Assembly: GCF_000002425.4 (NCBI RefSeq)
Contig: NC_037257.1
Span: forward strand, 13,763,232 to 13,827,231
DNA: 64,000 bases
Direction of reading: 5' to 3'
Source of the DNA: Physcomitrium patens
Lineage: Eukaryota; Streptophyta; Bryopsida; Funariales; Funariaceae
Each line of letters starts with the position of its first letter. Position 1 is the stretch's first letter. The notes below the pieces were generated by a model, which was not told where the DNA came from, ran no database searches, and was given only the letters and a program-made list of their open reading frames with translations. A program made the position numbers and the translations under genes. Of the stretch, positions 48,114 through 60,500 are shown in pieces.

Positions 48114-48495
48114 ACAAGCTAACTACGTGCAACATGTCTTGATAGCTTGTAGAACAAGCTTACTATGTGGAACAAGCGAACTATGTGGCATCTTTATAGA
48201 AAACTTGTCTTGCAAGTTAAAATATGTGTCATATAAAGTCAACAAGATTTTGGAACGTTACCACATAGATCCTAGGTAGATAGTATATATAGAAGTAAAA
48301 GTGAAGCCTTCTTCACTCTTGTCAATTCTTTTTTTACTTCTAGCCTGCTTTTAAGAGTCTTTAGTTTTCCTATCTTTTGGCAATAGCCATTGTATTTTCT
48401 TTTTTAATATACATATTTTTCTATTTCTATTTTGTTATATTTCTTTGAAAGAGTCTCACTTTTTTATTTGCTTTCATAGAGTTTTGTCTTTGACA
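48114..48495 (+). repeat. Older chromovirus LTR, right part
   Basis: It starts with the ACAAG duplication and continues the family LTR in plus orientation: TATAGAAAACTTGTCTTGCAAG, a TATA box AGTATATATAGAAG near 48,281, TTTTCCTATCTTTTGGCAATAG, to the end TTGTCTTTGACA. With 41,626-41,701 it forms one LTR interrupted by the young element. Confidence 0.8.
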
Positions 48496-48566
48496 TCTTT
48501 TTACTAGAATCTTCTATAATAACATCCATTTTATTTTTATTTTCACCATATAGTCATGTTATGACA
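48496..48566 (+). repeat. Tail of repeat block copy 4
   Basis: ATCTTCTATAATAACATCC, TTTTCACCATATAG and the end CATGTTATGACA correspond to the last bases of copy 3 (ending 37,600) and of the nested element (ending 26,530). Confidence 0.6.
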
Positions 48567-49046
48567 TGGCAATGCCATAAAAAAGACAAATGTAACCCCC
48601 TCCTATAGAAGCAGACAATAATTAAAAATTTTAAGTTGAAGAAGTCTTAGATTTATGGTGGTACCAAAATATGTTAGAATATCTTATAAATTGGTACATA
48701 TATGATATTAGTTAATAAACATAGAAGCAAAGTAAGAAGCTTTCAAATACAATGAAGGAGATTGATGCTTTTTATTGACAACATCCATCAAAATAAAGAT
48801 GAAGAATCAAATAATTCTTTGCTATAAAGAAAACAAGGTTTAGTGAAGATTTCATTTATCTTTTTTTTCTTATTTGTGGTTTTTGTGTATTTGTGGCACT
48901 AAGAAGATGGAGAATCAAGAATCAATAATAAATAAAGATAAAATCTCTTTTTAAATGAATATAATATTTTCTCAAAGTTTTTGATATATTGATTTAAAAT
49001 ACTATTTTTTTGGGTTCAAATGTCTTTATATTTGTAGTGATATTCC

Positions 49047-49083
<37 letters not shown>

Positions 49084-49849
49084 TTGTATGGCATATAAAA
49101 CATTATATGATAATATATTCTATTTTATTATTTAGTTTGTAAAAATAAATATAGTCATTACTTTATTTGTTAAGACCATTAGTAAACATTGGCTTCACTC
49201 ATAGAAATCAAGAGGCATTTGGTATTGTTGTGTTGATTCTACAACACAAAAAAACACAATATAACTCACATGTGCATACATACATCAACAACAAACATGG
49301 CAATCACATGTCAAAGTATATTAGTTCTATTTGTATTTAACCATTACTATTACAACATTATTCAACAACATTATCACTAAGAGATAAATACAATGGCCAC
49401 ACAAGTTTCGTTGTACTGAAATTCAGTCCTACACCATATAATCAGTTTAACACATGACCCACTAGTATATAGTACCCCAAGGAATGAGTTTAAATGGATA
49501 TGACAAAATCATGGCTTTATCAAAGAGAAGAAAATAGTTCACAAAACTGGACAGTGGGCATGTATGTTAGAGTGAGTGGGCCCAATTGATCAACTAGTCA
49601 GCCTCATATTGTGTGAGAACTGCCAAAAAGTGCAATTCCAAAGTTCACACAAACCGTTACAATGCCAGCCTCGTTCCCACGCTTCTACATTTCCAGCCAA
49701 AAGCCAGGTCAAAGGAGATGCACACCTGGCAGGGCGCCAATCGATCGTGGAAATCAGCATTTGCCACGTAGGTTGGCAACGGGTGTGGCCAATGGCAGGT
49801 GACGGCGCAGTCACCAGCGATTACGATAGAGAGGAGATCAGTGCGGGGG
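48567..49849. other. Intergenic DNA upstream of the MBD9-like gene
   Basis: It is AT-rich up to about 49,450 with a (TTA)n run at 49,050-49,081, and of normal composition from about 49,550. The second part should include the promoter of the downstream gene. Short opposed frames at 49,576-49,884 have no similarity. Confidence 0.5.
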
Positions 49850-51518
49850 ATTAGGGTTTTCTGGTCAATTGGATCCTGATGCATTTTCTGTCTCGGGGGG
49901 TTGGATTTGGCCAGTCTTCATGAGATTTTGTTGTGGCCATCTCTGGAATGCGGATCGTTGCATCGTTCTGTCGGAATGCCATTCGCAGAATTTTTTTCGA
50001 ATGTATTCGGGGCCGCTTTGCGTTTGTTTGAGCTCTGCATGTGACCCAGAGGAGAGGTCTCCGTGGTCTGCAATTGGGAAGAAGGAGATTGGATACCTTA
50101 ATTTTGGTGAGCAGAATCTCATGAATGTGGACTTGAGGATTATTGTATATACAACATTCCTATCCGGTATGCAAATTGGCGTTACTGGCCTGTGATGGCT
50201 GGGGAATTAAGTTTTTGGCTTCCTCTCGATGATATGCATGGTGGCATTTAGTTAGTGGCCGAGGGAGGAGGCAAGGTGGTTGAGGTAGGTGTATAATTCG
50301 CCTTTTTGAGTGCGCCTGTTTCGATGAAGGTGTTTGTTTCGAGTACCTGCATGTTGTCTTATTGAGCTTGGGCTGCATGCGAGAGTGTTCCGAGGTCTCT
50401 GTGCGGGATCAACTTAATTTCTCACACTTACCGACGCATCATTGTTCGTAATTTGCAGACTAATCCATCTGATGTTGTAATCTATGATAGTCGTTGGATT
50501 CGTTGTACGAATAGTCGTCAGGATCGCCATCGTTCTGGGGAGAAGTCGGTTTATAAGTTAAGGTTATAGCTTGAGGCATGCTGGTGGTTGTTCTCAGGTT
50601 TAGATGCTGTTATCATTGTAGCTCTTCTGTTAAATTCTTTACTTGCAAGTAACGAACTTCTGTGTCTGAATTATATCTATGCAAGGGAATTGGTGTGTTT
50701 GGTTGAGCGTGAATGGACTGAGTTACACTTGGATTGACTCTAAGGGTCTAGGTGTCTACAATCAGTGCTCTACCTACACATTTGAAATCATTTGCGAAGC
50801 TGAGTAGATGATTGGAAGCCCTGGAGTGGTCGTAGAAACACTTTACTGTATTGTCGTGCAACGATGTTTGATTGTTATGTCTCTCTATGCCTCTCACATG
50901 TATGCACCCAGACAATTTTTTAAAGGCGTAGATCGAACCAGCATGTATTTTTTTGCCAATTCATTTGCAAGCGTAATTCGCTCAGCGGAATGCTTGAATT
51001 GTTATTCTTCTGGTTGAAAAGTTTTACAACTTTGTGTCACGGTGTTCTTGATGGCGTATTAAATGGTCTTGCGTCAATTCTTGAATCTCTTACACCTATT
51101 CTCCTGAGCATTCTCACAGTTTTTTCAGTACCGAATTTGTGAGAGATTTATATTCTATATAGCTTCGCTGTGTGCGATTCACTCCTTTTATGTGCCATAA
51201 ACCCTACATGGGTCACCAACTTTCAACTGAAGTCTTTATTCTATTCTGTGTCATGTTCAATGCTTGTCCAGGGTCGGTTTGAGTTCATGTGCATTAAACG
51301 TTATGTACGAATGTACGAATGTACGATCATGAATGTTCCGTGAGCTTCCTCTCTCCTAATTTTTTTCGATTCCTTGAGAGCATTCTTATTGTTTTCTTCT
51401 ATTTACTTTTTTCATCAACAAGAGCTGTAATACTGTGTCCCTCGTGCAGATGCTTTGTGCTCTTTTTCACGAATATTGTCAACCCAGATTCTTGATTTGA
51501 TTATTCCATTTGTTCTAG
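49850..51518 (+). promoter_or_regulatory. 5' leader region of the MBD9-like gene
   Basis: A telo-box-like TTAGGGTTTT at 49,851-49,860 marks a typical plant 5' end. A donor-like TTTTGGTGAGCAG near 50,104 and acceptors near 50,458 (ATTTGCAG) and 51,518 (GTTCTAG) suggest one or more introns in the 5' UTR. An open frame of 108 codons at 49,869-50,195 could be an upstream frame; it has no recognisable domain. Confidence 0.5.
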
Positions 51519-54500
51519 ATGTCTAAGTTGCACTCGACTAACGCCAATCGTTCGTAAGTGTGCATTGCAGTGCATGTGAGATGCTGCTGGATCGAATCAC
51601 TCGGATGCGAGGGGCCTTCCTTCCTCACCTTGGTGGTCAATGTTATTATTATTATTTTTTTTTGTGGGGGATAAACGGAATATTTGCTTCTGGAAGTAGA
51701 AGTCAGCGTGCCAAGAGCATCCGCGAACAAAGCTCTTGGTGACAAAATAGCGTTTGGACAAAGAAGTCTCGGTCATTGTGGAAACCAGACGGAGTTGAAG
51801 CTATGACTAACCTCGAAGTTAAACCTGAGAGAAAGAACGAAAGTCAACGTGTTGAAAGTCCAAAGCCTCACGAGGAGGTTCCAGTGATCGAACTAGTGGA
51901 GGAAGCATCCCCTAAAAATATAACTCCAAGGTTGGATATCTTCAAATTGGAAAATGACAGCAGTTTTCGATCTCATCAAGGATCTATAAGAGCACATCTT
52001 GGAGGTGATAAAGTTGTCAAGCGGGGAGCAAAACAAGCGAATCGGCGAAAAGGTGAAATACAGGGATTGGATACACAACATCTATCTATGAGGTCAGTTC
52101 AAAGAGGTCAGTTCAAAGGGGATTCAGTTGCGAAACCAACAGGAGCAGAGGTGGAAAATTCTACGTTGAAGCATATCCAATCTGAAAACGGCAGTTCAAT
52201 GAATCTATCTGGTTCGTCACACGACAGATCCCATAAGATACAATCACTGCACTCGTGCGTAGCATGTTCTATCCAATCTGTGGCCATAAGGGGGAAGCAA
52301 TATTATTTCATTCATGGTCCTCTGATATGAATACCTTTCTAGGTCAACAGCTGCATAGATCTTGCATCTCAGCTTGTCAACTTTGGACTTTTACGAAATA
52401 CCACGTAGTTTACTGTATATGTAGCACTGCGATAAATAAATTAACCTCTAGTGCGTCATGTGTAACTTCTGTATAGACGTGCGGGCAGAATCACATCGGT
52501 TTATCAATTTTTCAGAATGACCAAAGCTCCGTTTTCGGTTTTCGGTAGCAGGATTGACTGATGCAGATGACCAAGCAGAGGCGTTTGCTGCACTTGCAGC
52601 TGTTATGGAAGTACATGGTATTCCAAAAGTAGTGGTGGGTTTGGCAGCTGATTTTCCCGGAGACACAGGCATGTATAGCAATTATCAATGCAGCATTTGC
52701 AAGAAACCTGAAACTGCAAAGTACACAATTGTGTGCGATAAGTGTCAGCAAAGTTATCACTTAATCTGTGTAGAGCTTAATCCTAACCAAGCCATGGAGA
52801 AAGAGAATGAGCACTGGCGTTGTGATTCTTGTGGGCCAGAGCTTGAGGGACAGTACTGGGGACTAGGGAGGATCACTGCACAGCATGATCGGAAGGAGGC
52901 AGATTCAAAATGGGATGTATCTACGTCGCATGCTGATGCTCTTGAACGTCTTGTTGTCATATTACCTGCTATTGATGCAGCTGTTGAAGACGATGGTAAT
53001 GGAATACAATTGCAGACATCACCTGCGACAAGGACAGATTATGGTCATGGAGGGGCTGGTAATCTTAGCTTTAAATCAGCGAGAACTAAAAACGAAGATG
53101 TTGCTAGACTTGCTTGTAAAGAAAATGTGATGCCTGTTAAAAGAGGCAGAGGGCGTCCAAGGAAGGATTCAAAAGTGTTGAAAGAGCAAATTATCACAAA
53201 TGCAACGAAGGACATGGGAATTCAGGATAGCGGACTCATCGAACTGCAACCTGCTCTTAATATAGGGTAATGTTTCTTTCGCCTTTTTTGTGGTAGTAAC
53301 GGCTGGTAAGTTAGATAGGTGTTTGTTGTGACTTATACAATAACTATTTAGTAGTATAACTGCTTGGGGCCACTGTGGAATCGGTTCAGAACAGAATAAT
53401 AATAGTTTATTGTTAGTTCGAATGTCAGGGGCGTTAGTAACCTGTGGTGTCAACTCTTACTTAATTGCTGCCAATAGAAGGGGCCATACTCTTGATGTTG
53501 TGAGAAAATTGGGAGGATGGATCTTTTCGTGCCTTACCCTGCTATTTTTGGTTTGCAGTGATACATGTGCAGTCATTGTAGTACGTCAATGTGTCATGTT
53601 TTTGAACTTCTATTACAACATTCTTTTTAAATTTTGTGTAGCGAAACTCCTGGTGGTTGTGATTTATGGATAGTTCTACATTATTCACTTCTTTTCACAT
53701 GTAACAATAAAGAGAAGATCTCGAAACACCCTTTTCTACGATAAGATCTTTATTTCGTCTTATAATGAATGGTCTGCATCATGACTTGCTGTGGTCAGGT
53801 TTCTAGGACTCGCAAATTCTCGGAAAGAAACCAAGCGACGGAAAGATTCAAATGTACAGGATACTGCTCAGAAGGTATGTTGTGGTTATGCACATCTCAG
53901 AAATCATGTTTTCAAACTCCTACATTACTTGTTTGTTCAGTTCTGTGTACTATCTCGGAGTTTGAATTCCTGGGCGCTTAAAGCTTTTGCAAAGAGTTTT
54001 CTATCTTCGAATGCATTCTCAAGCATCAATCAGTTTTGCAGTATAACATTCGGGGCTGTTATTGCTAAAGTATCTGGTCGCTGATTCTAACTGATGCCGA
54101 CAGAATTTCACTTGCTTGAAAATGTCTGGGCATGCAAGGAGTGCATCAACCCATTCTAAGATAATATGTTGGAAGCTGCAATATGATGTAAAAGGGGACA
54201 TCATTCTGCATCTTTTGAGATAATACCTTGGGAAGCGATCTGACAACAAATACTCTTTGTCACTGGCAGCTGGGGTCGCCAATAAATCCTGTAGATTTAT
54301 CGGTTGAGGGCTTTAGATCCAGTAAAGAGAAATTACTAAGTATGAGGCGTGGTGAGCTTGTTGAGGTTTCTAAGAGGCCCATTGTAAAAAACATTCCATT
54401 TGTCAAAGAAAGTCGTACGCATCCGCCTGCTGGTGAACTTCTGACGAGAAGAATCCCTGCAGAACTCGTAGGAGATACCCTTCAGGTACAGCAGCTCATT

Positions 54501-57500
54501 TTGTATTGGCAGAAATTTTACTGCAACTTTTTCATTTGCTTGTTGATTTTTTATTTCCAAACTGAATGTTTTGTGTCGTCTGCTTTTTTCGAGATATGCA
54601 TTCTTTCAATTTTTATGGCTTCTTTATTAGTAATGAACAATATCTTGTGATTGTCATGTATATTTGTGGCAGGTTTGGGAGTTTTTGTGCCGTTTCTCCG
54701 ACGTCCTTGGTTGGACATCTTTAACCTACGAGGAATTGGAATCAGGTTTGGTAAACTTAGGGCCACCTTTGGCAACGGACACAATTTTAGACGTGAAAAT
54801 ACGAGATTCTCTCGATCTCAGGAGCAGGAAAGATTCAGAAAAAAATTGTGCTGTAGCAGGTCGTGGTAGTCTTAGCGAGCATGGTGGAGCAAGACCTGGT
54901 GTTCCGCTAGAGAATGGTCCATATTTTGCTTGTGAAAGTGATGGTTTAAAAGCTGAAGGTTCAGGCTGTGTCAGAACTTCTCTGATAGCCCATGGGCTTA
55001 AGCAAGATACGACCACAGGGCAAATTAGGAATCCACCACAAAGGACGGCTGTACACGAGATAAGTAATAGAACAATCGGCCCTGCTGATTCGCCGGGACT
55101 AGAGGTGTCTGCAACAGAGGTGGCAGTGGCGTTTTCGGATGGCATGCTTAATGAGCACTTCGTCATGATGTCCACGACACATATATTACTTCTAAAGCTA
55201 TTGCTTGCTGATCTGCAGTTTCGAATTAGCGGTACCCCCAATGTTAACAAATCTGAAGAGCCAAAGAAGAAGGGACGTAAACCCCTATATGAAGTTCCAC
55301 AGGTTCCACAGGACGTAACAATGCCGGAGTTTCCAAACGACCTGCCCATTAATGAGGTGACCTGGCCAGAACTTGTACGAAGGTATTTGATCACTGTTGT
55401 TGAGGTTGAGAAATATGGAGACCTCACAGAGTTAAAACCGGAGGAACGTAAATGGTTGATGAGATGCCTCCAAGGTGATGGCGGCGTGCCGTGCGGTGCA
55501 CTCTACACAGTTGTGGGTGTCGAGAGTGATGCACAGGTAGGCGGAGAAGGTCCCTGCCAGAGTTGTGTAATTACAGTCATACCTTTGACCATCTTCTTGT
55601 GTTTTCAGCTTGGAAACTCTCTGTCTTTAATTAGATTTTAGTTTACTATTATTATCCTTTTACTGTACTGGAGGATGGTCTTTCAGTGCGTACAGGATGA
55701 AGTTTCGAGTTTCTGGGTTATTTTTGCAATTTTTGCAGCTGCTAATCTTCTGATTACTTCACATGCTGAATAGTTTAATCGTTGCACTTCGTTGCTGATC
55801 AAAGTCGAAATTCAATACTTAATACGCCTTTCTATGAATGTTAATGACGTATTTCTGACTATGCGTAACTCTTTCAGGTTTTAGTTGAAGCTGAGAAAGA
55901 ACTGGCCGTTCGGTTACCAAATGTGGATGAAGTGGGAGAGGAACTGGATGACCCTGTTGACGAGTTCGACAAACTTCCTCAATGGGTGGAGGCATTAAAA
56001 CCTGTAATGAAAATGGCCACAAATGTTGGTTCCCGGATTAGAACTAAGGTGAAAGAAGCTCTGGAGTTGGGCCCTCCAGAGTGGGCTAGAGATACTTTAA
56101 AGTGGTCGATAAGTAAGGAAGTCTTTAAAAGCAATGCTTCTGGTCCGACAAAGGTATCTTTCTGGAAGTGCCCAGCTTAGGTAGTTGACCTTGCATAAGC
56201 TTACTATGGAGTCTCATTGCATGAATTCCTAATAGCATCTGTATGTAGTAACTAAATTATCATCTTGAGTAGTCTGAAGGGCGAGTATTAAACCATATCG
56301 TATGTGTGAATCATTGTGAGCCATGTTTTCAACCATGAGTCGTCCTACATTTATATTTCAAAATTTTCAATGCATGCCTGATAAAATGCATTGCATTGTT
56401 CCAGAAAGCTATTATTGAGGTCTTGACGTATTTTAATCTTTCGCCCTCTTGCGATTCCCCAAATTACAAGACAAAGACTAAGAAGATGATGCCCTCAGTT
56501 GATGAGCTCATGCAGCGCTGCCGTGTTGTTTTGAGGACTTTGGCAGACGCTGACAAGACTGATACCTTTTCTATACTCATAGGTCCAGAAGGGCACGGTT
56601 CAAGAAGGCTGCATGGAATGGTGGCACGCCCCCTCGATTTTCGAACTATCGATGCCCGGCTTGCTGCTGGGGCTTATGGTGGATCTGTCGATGCGTTTGC
56701 GGAGGATGTTAGACAAGTATGTCTCTTTAATTCAATTCTCGAAAATTTTGACAGTAAAAGGCTCAACTCTTAAGAACCTACTGAGCTACTGTAGTAAATT
56801 CATCCTACTTTGTTTGTCTTCTCTATTTGAAACCTTAAAAGCTTACAACCGGTGTGGTGCCTCTACATCTACAGATATGGAGGAACGTAGAGTCATTGCA
56901 GAAAGGAGGTGACGTGATGCAACTGGCATCTGATTTGTCTCAAATTTTCGAAGAACTGTTGCAAAAACAGGTATTGTACTTCGCGGCACACTATTTTTGA
57001 CTACTGTTGTTTTGTTTTGTCGGAGGAGAGCGGGTTTTAGTACAGAGGCCTGTTACATGACTGCTTCATCACTTGCCACGTGGACTGCGGCCTGTTTACT
57101 GCTTCATTATTTCCCAATTTTGTACCAATTGCTCTCCACTCTTGATAATACCATTATTATATTTGTATAGCGAATAGTGATTGTAGGAAAAAAGTATCTT
57201 TACCTCAAGTATGCGCATTGGATCTTCGTATACCATTCGTATTGTCAACTTTTCTTCTTTTCATCCTCACTTTTCCATTTTCTTTTATTCACTGAACCTA
57301 GGGGATGAAGTCTTGCACAATTCCGCAATGTTAGTCCTGTTGATAGTCCTGTTGGAAGTGACTCATAGGTGAGAAGTTCATATTCTCGTGTGCAGGTCTT
57401 AAACTTTATGAATGGCATTCCAGAAGTTAATGTGGATGAGCTCAAGATTGATGAAGTTAATGCTGTGGAAGAAGGAAAAGACATCGATCTATTCAGTAGG

Positions 57501-60500
57501 TCAGTAACAGCTGAGAATCCCGATGAGAATAAGCTGCAGAGGGCTCCTTGGCAAGATACTGACACTTGTAGAGTGTGTGGGGTAGATGAAGACTACGAGA
57601 GCATCATGCTGTGTGACAAGTGCGATGCAGAATATCACACCTACTGCTTGAACCCACCTCTGGAGAGGGTTCCCGAAGGTACCTGGTTCTGTCCTGAGTG
57701 TGTTGCGCTTGACAAAGTTTTTCCAGACAGACTTAGAAAGGACGGGGAATTGGTTGGGACTGAATCATTGGAAGGGGAGGAAGATCATTGTTCAGCCGAT
57801 CGAAATATGGATAATCCAGTTCAAACAAAACATGAGAGCGCTGCGGAGCGTCTTTTAAAGCAAGTTGAGCTGAAAGAGTATTGGCAGCTGGGACTGTCGG
57901 AGGTAAGGAATTGTTTTACTTCAAACACTATTTTCTATTTCTGCCATATATGTAGATGGTTTCTTACTGCGCTTGTCTTCAACTTTTACTGTTGTAAATG
58001 TAGTTTGTTGAGGTTTGTTTTGTTTTAGCAAAATTGTCTCATGTAAATACTTTGGATTTCTGCATTGTTTCTTTTGATACTCAAAACTCTCAGGATTTGT
58101 TTAATAATTTTCTTGTTTTGATGTAATCCTCATTCGCTCTTTGGGTGATAAGGTTACAGTATCCAGACATTTTGTTCTGTGACGACTTAATTTGTACTGA
58201 CTGTTTGACATAATCATCAGAGAATTTATATTCTTAAATTTTTATGCGAAGAATCGCTGAAGACCACAGAACTCCGTACACATTTGGAAAAGAGCGTGGA
58301 ATTAGCGTATGATCTCCAGCAACAACTCAGTGCTTTACGTGCACTATGGGAGGGTTCTGTAATAGCTATTGACGAGAAGGGAAAGCAGCGGAAAAAGATG
58401 GTTGAAAACTTGAAGTCGCGACCACACAGTGTGACAGGCACAGAAGCAGCACGTATTGATTCGTGGTCCATCAGCTTAAAACAGCATTCTTCTGCCGTTG
58501 TAGATGCTGAAGATATTACACCAGCTTTGCCACGGCTTCTAAATTTTGACGTCGATGGTGACGAATACGAGAATGCAGTTGAGAGGGATACCACAATTAT
58601 GGCATTTCTTGATTCTGACAAAGCGGGAAAGGGTGACACTGTATCTGTCAGTAGTGCTATCCATGAGAACCATAAGTCGAATGAGCAAATCAAGATTGAA
58701 GATGCAAGCAATGGTGTGATTGCTTCTAACAATCTAATAAATCATTTTCCTTCTTCAGCTGATCTCTCCGTTGCAGTCCTCAATTGCACAGTCAATGCAA
58801 TGAAGAGAAAACATTGTGTTGGCGCTCAGGAGGGTGATTTAATGGCAGAGGTTGGGTCGAGAATCGAGACTGCATCAGAGAATGTAACGACCAGAAATAG
58901 CAAACAAGCGAAATTCGAAGAGTATAATGAAGACGCTCAGCCTGCGGTTGAGGTCATGAATGTCACTGCAGCTTTAAATCAAACAGTAAATGTTTATCTG
59001 GACAAGAACAGGGGGGCCCGGGGAAGTCATTTGACTGATCATGATGGAGTAGAATTGAAGACATTTGATTCGAATGAACAGATTGTTAAGTTTCATTTTT
59101 CTAGTGAACTCCAGGGGCTGACTGTAGCCCCTGGTTCTGATTTCAAACTCGGCGGAACCCTTGAGAGGGATGTTAATACGTACCCCGAAAAAGTGCCCAG
59201 ACGTACCAGTTCAGGTAAGTGAAATGTGTGGTTGACTCTTTCTATAATTCTTGCTGCTCAGAATGCAGTGACTACGCGTCATAACCTTTGCTGGATGTAC
59301 TTTTTGAGTACATGCTATGCATATACATAAAACTTCATTTTTTTTTATATTTACCTCATCAAACTTTTAGTGTTATTGCCTTGTAGCTTTTACAATTGCG
59401 CACTTGACCTTTGAAACCTGTGACATGTGAACAGAATCGGGCACAAAGAACACTGCTGTTTGTGAGGAATCAAACGCGGAAGCTGAATCCGGACGGAAGA
59501 TAGCGGTACGATCAAGTCGCTTGATTCCTGAACTTTCCAGCTTATCTGAAGGTAGTGTGAAGGTCGGGACATCCGGTGCTGGATTCCTACCTCGGACACC
59601 AAAACGCAAGCTTGAATTGGTTTCGAATATAGAGTCTCGAAAGAAACTGAAGACAGATGCTCAAGGTACTCCTGCATTTGGCGAAGTTATCGATGATTCA
59701 CACAGAGGTGAAGCCTTCTCTAAACTTCAAAAACACGGACTCTTGCAGTCACCTGCAATAATGGGCTCGACTCCTTCGAGCACATCTTTAAAGATGCATG
59801 CAGAAATTATGAAATTGAAGTTGAAGCTGCACAACACAGCTTTGCGGCGCGACCACCTTGGCACTGACGATATTGGAAGGAATTATTGGGCCCTTTCAGG
59901 ACCAAAGCAGGCCTCTATGCTTGTCGTTTCAGAATGCGATGTGATAGCTGGAGCTGAATTTGAAAGGACAGAGGAAAGCGTTTTCTCTTATGTAGAACAT
60001 AACGTGAGAAATGATGACGATAGAGATATCTCACAAGGTGGTAAGGCTTTTGCTTGATTTGGTCGTGATTTGATTAATGTAGACCATGTCAGAGTGTGAT
60101 GTGTTACATTGCTACAAACTGCATTTCCCACTGCACAGTTTTTAACACTATGTTGGAGTCTAGTTACTACTCATTCAGTTTCTCATGCATCAGGCCCAAA
60201 TCAAGAACTACTATTTCGAGTTTAGAAAATTAAGAGGCTGCGTCTTAAATCATCGTTGGTGCTAACCTTGACAACTTATTTACTGCTGAGCCCCATTTAC
60301 TGCTCGCTATAGTTTGATGTCAATGTTCCCGCTCAATTATGCAGATCATTCTGTGGATAAAACTAAGGTGGTGAAGACTCGCTGGTGGGCATACCAAAAC
60401 GATGCATCAATTGACTCCCTCTTGGCGTGGTTAAATCCTCGTGTTGAAGTGGAGCTAGCTCTGAAAACTTCCATTTGCAACTGGCGAAAATCTTTGATTT

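Noticed and set aside
49869..50195. 108-codon open frame at the start of the MBD9-like locus
   Set aside because: It is Cys- and Trp-rich with no domain, lies just after a telo-box and does not join the first coding exon in a supported way; best seen as leader sequence.
54726..55427. 233-codon minus-strand open frame
   Set aside because: It is the antisense shadow of exon 6 of the MBD9-like gene, whose frame is confirmed by splice phases and family similarity.
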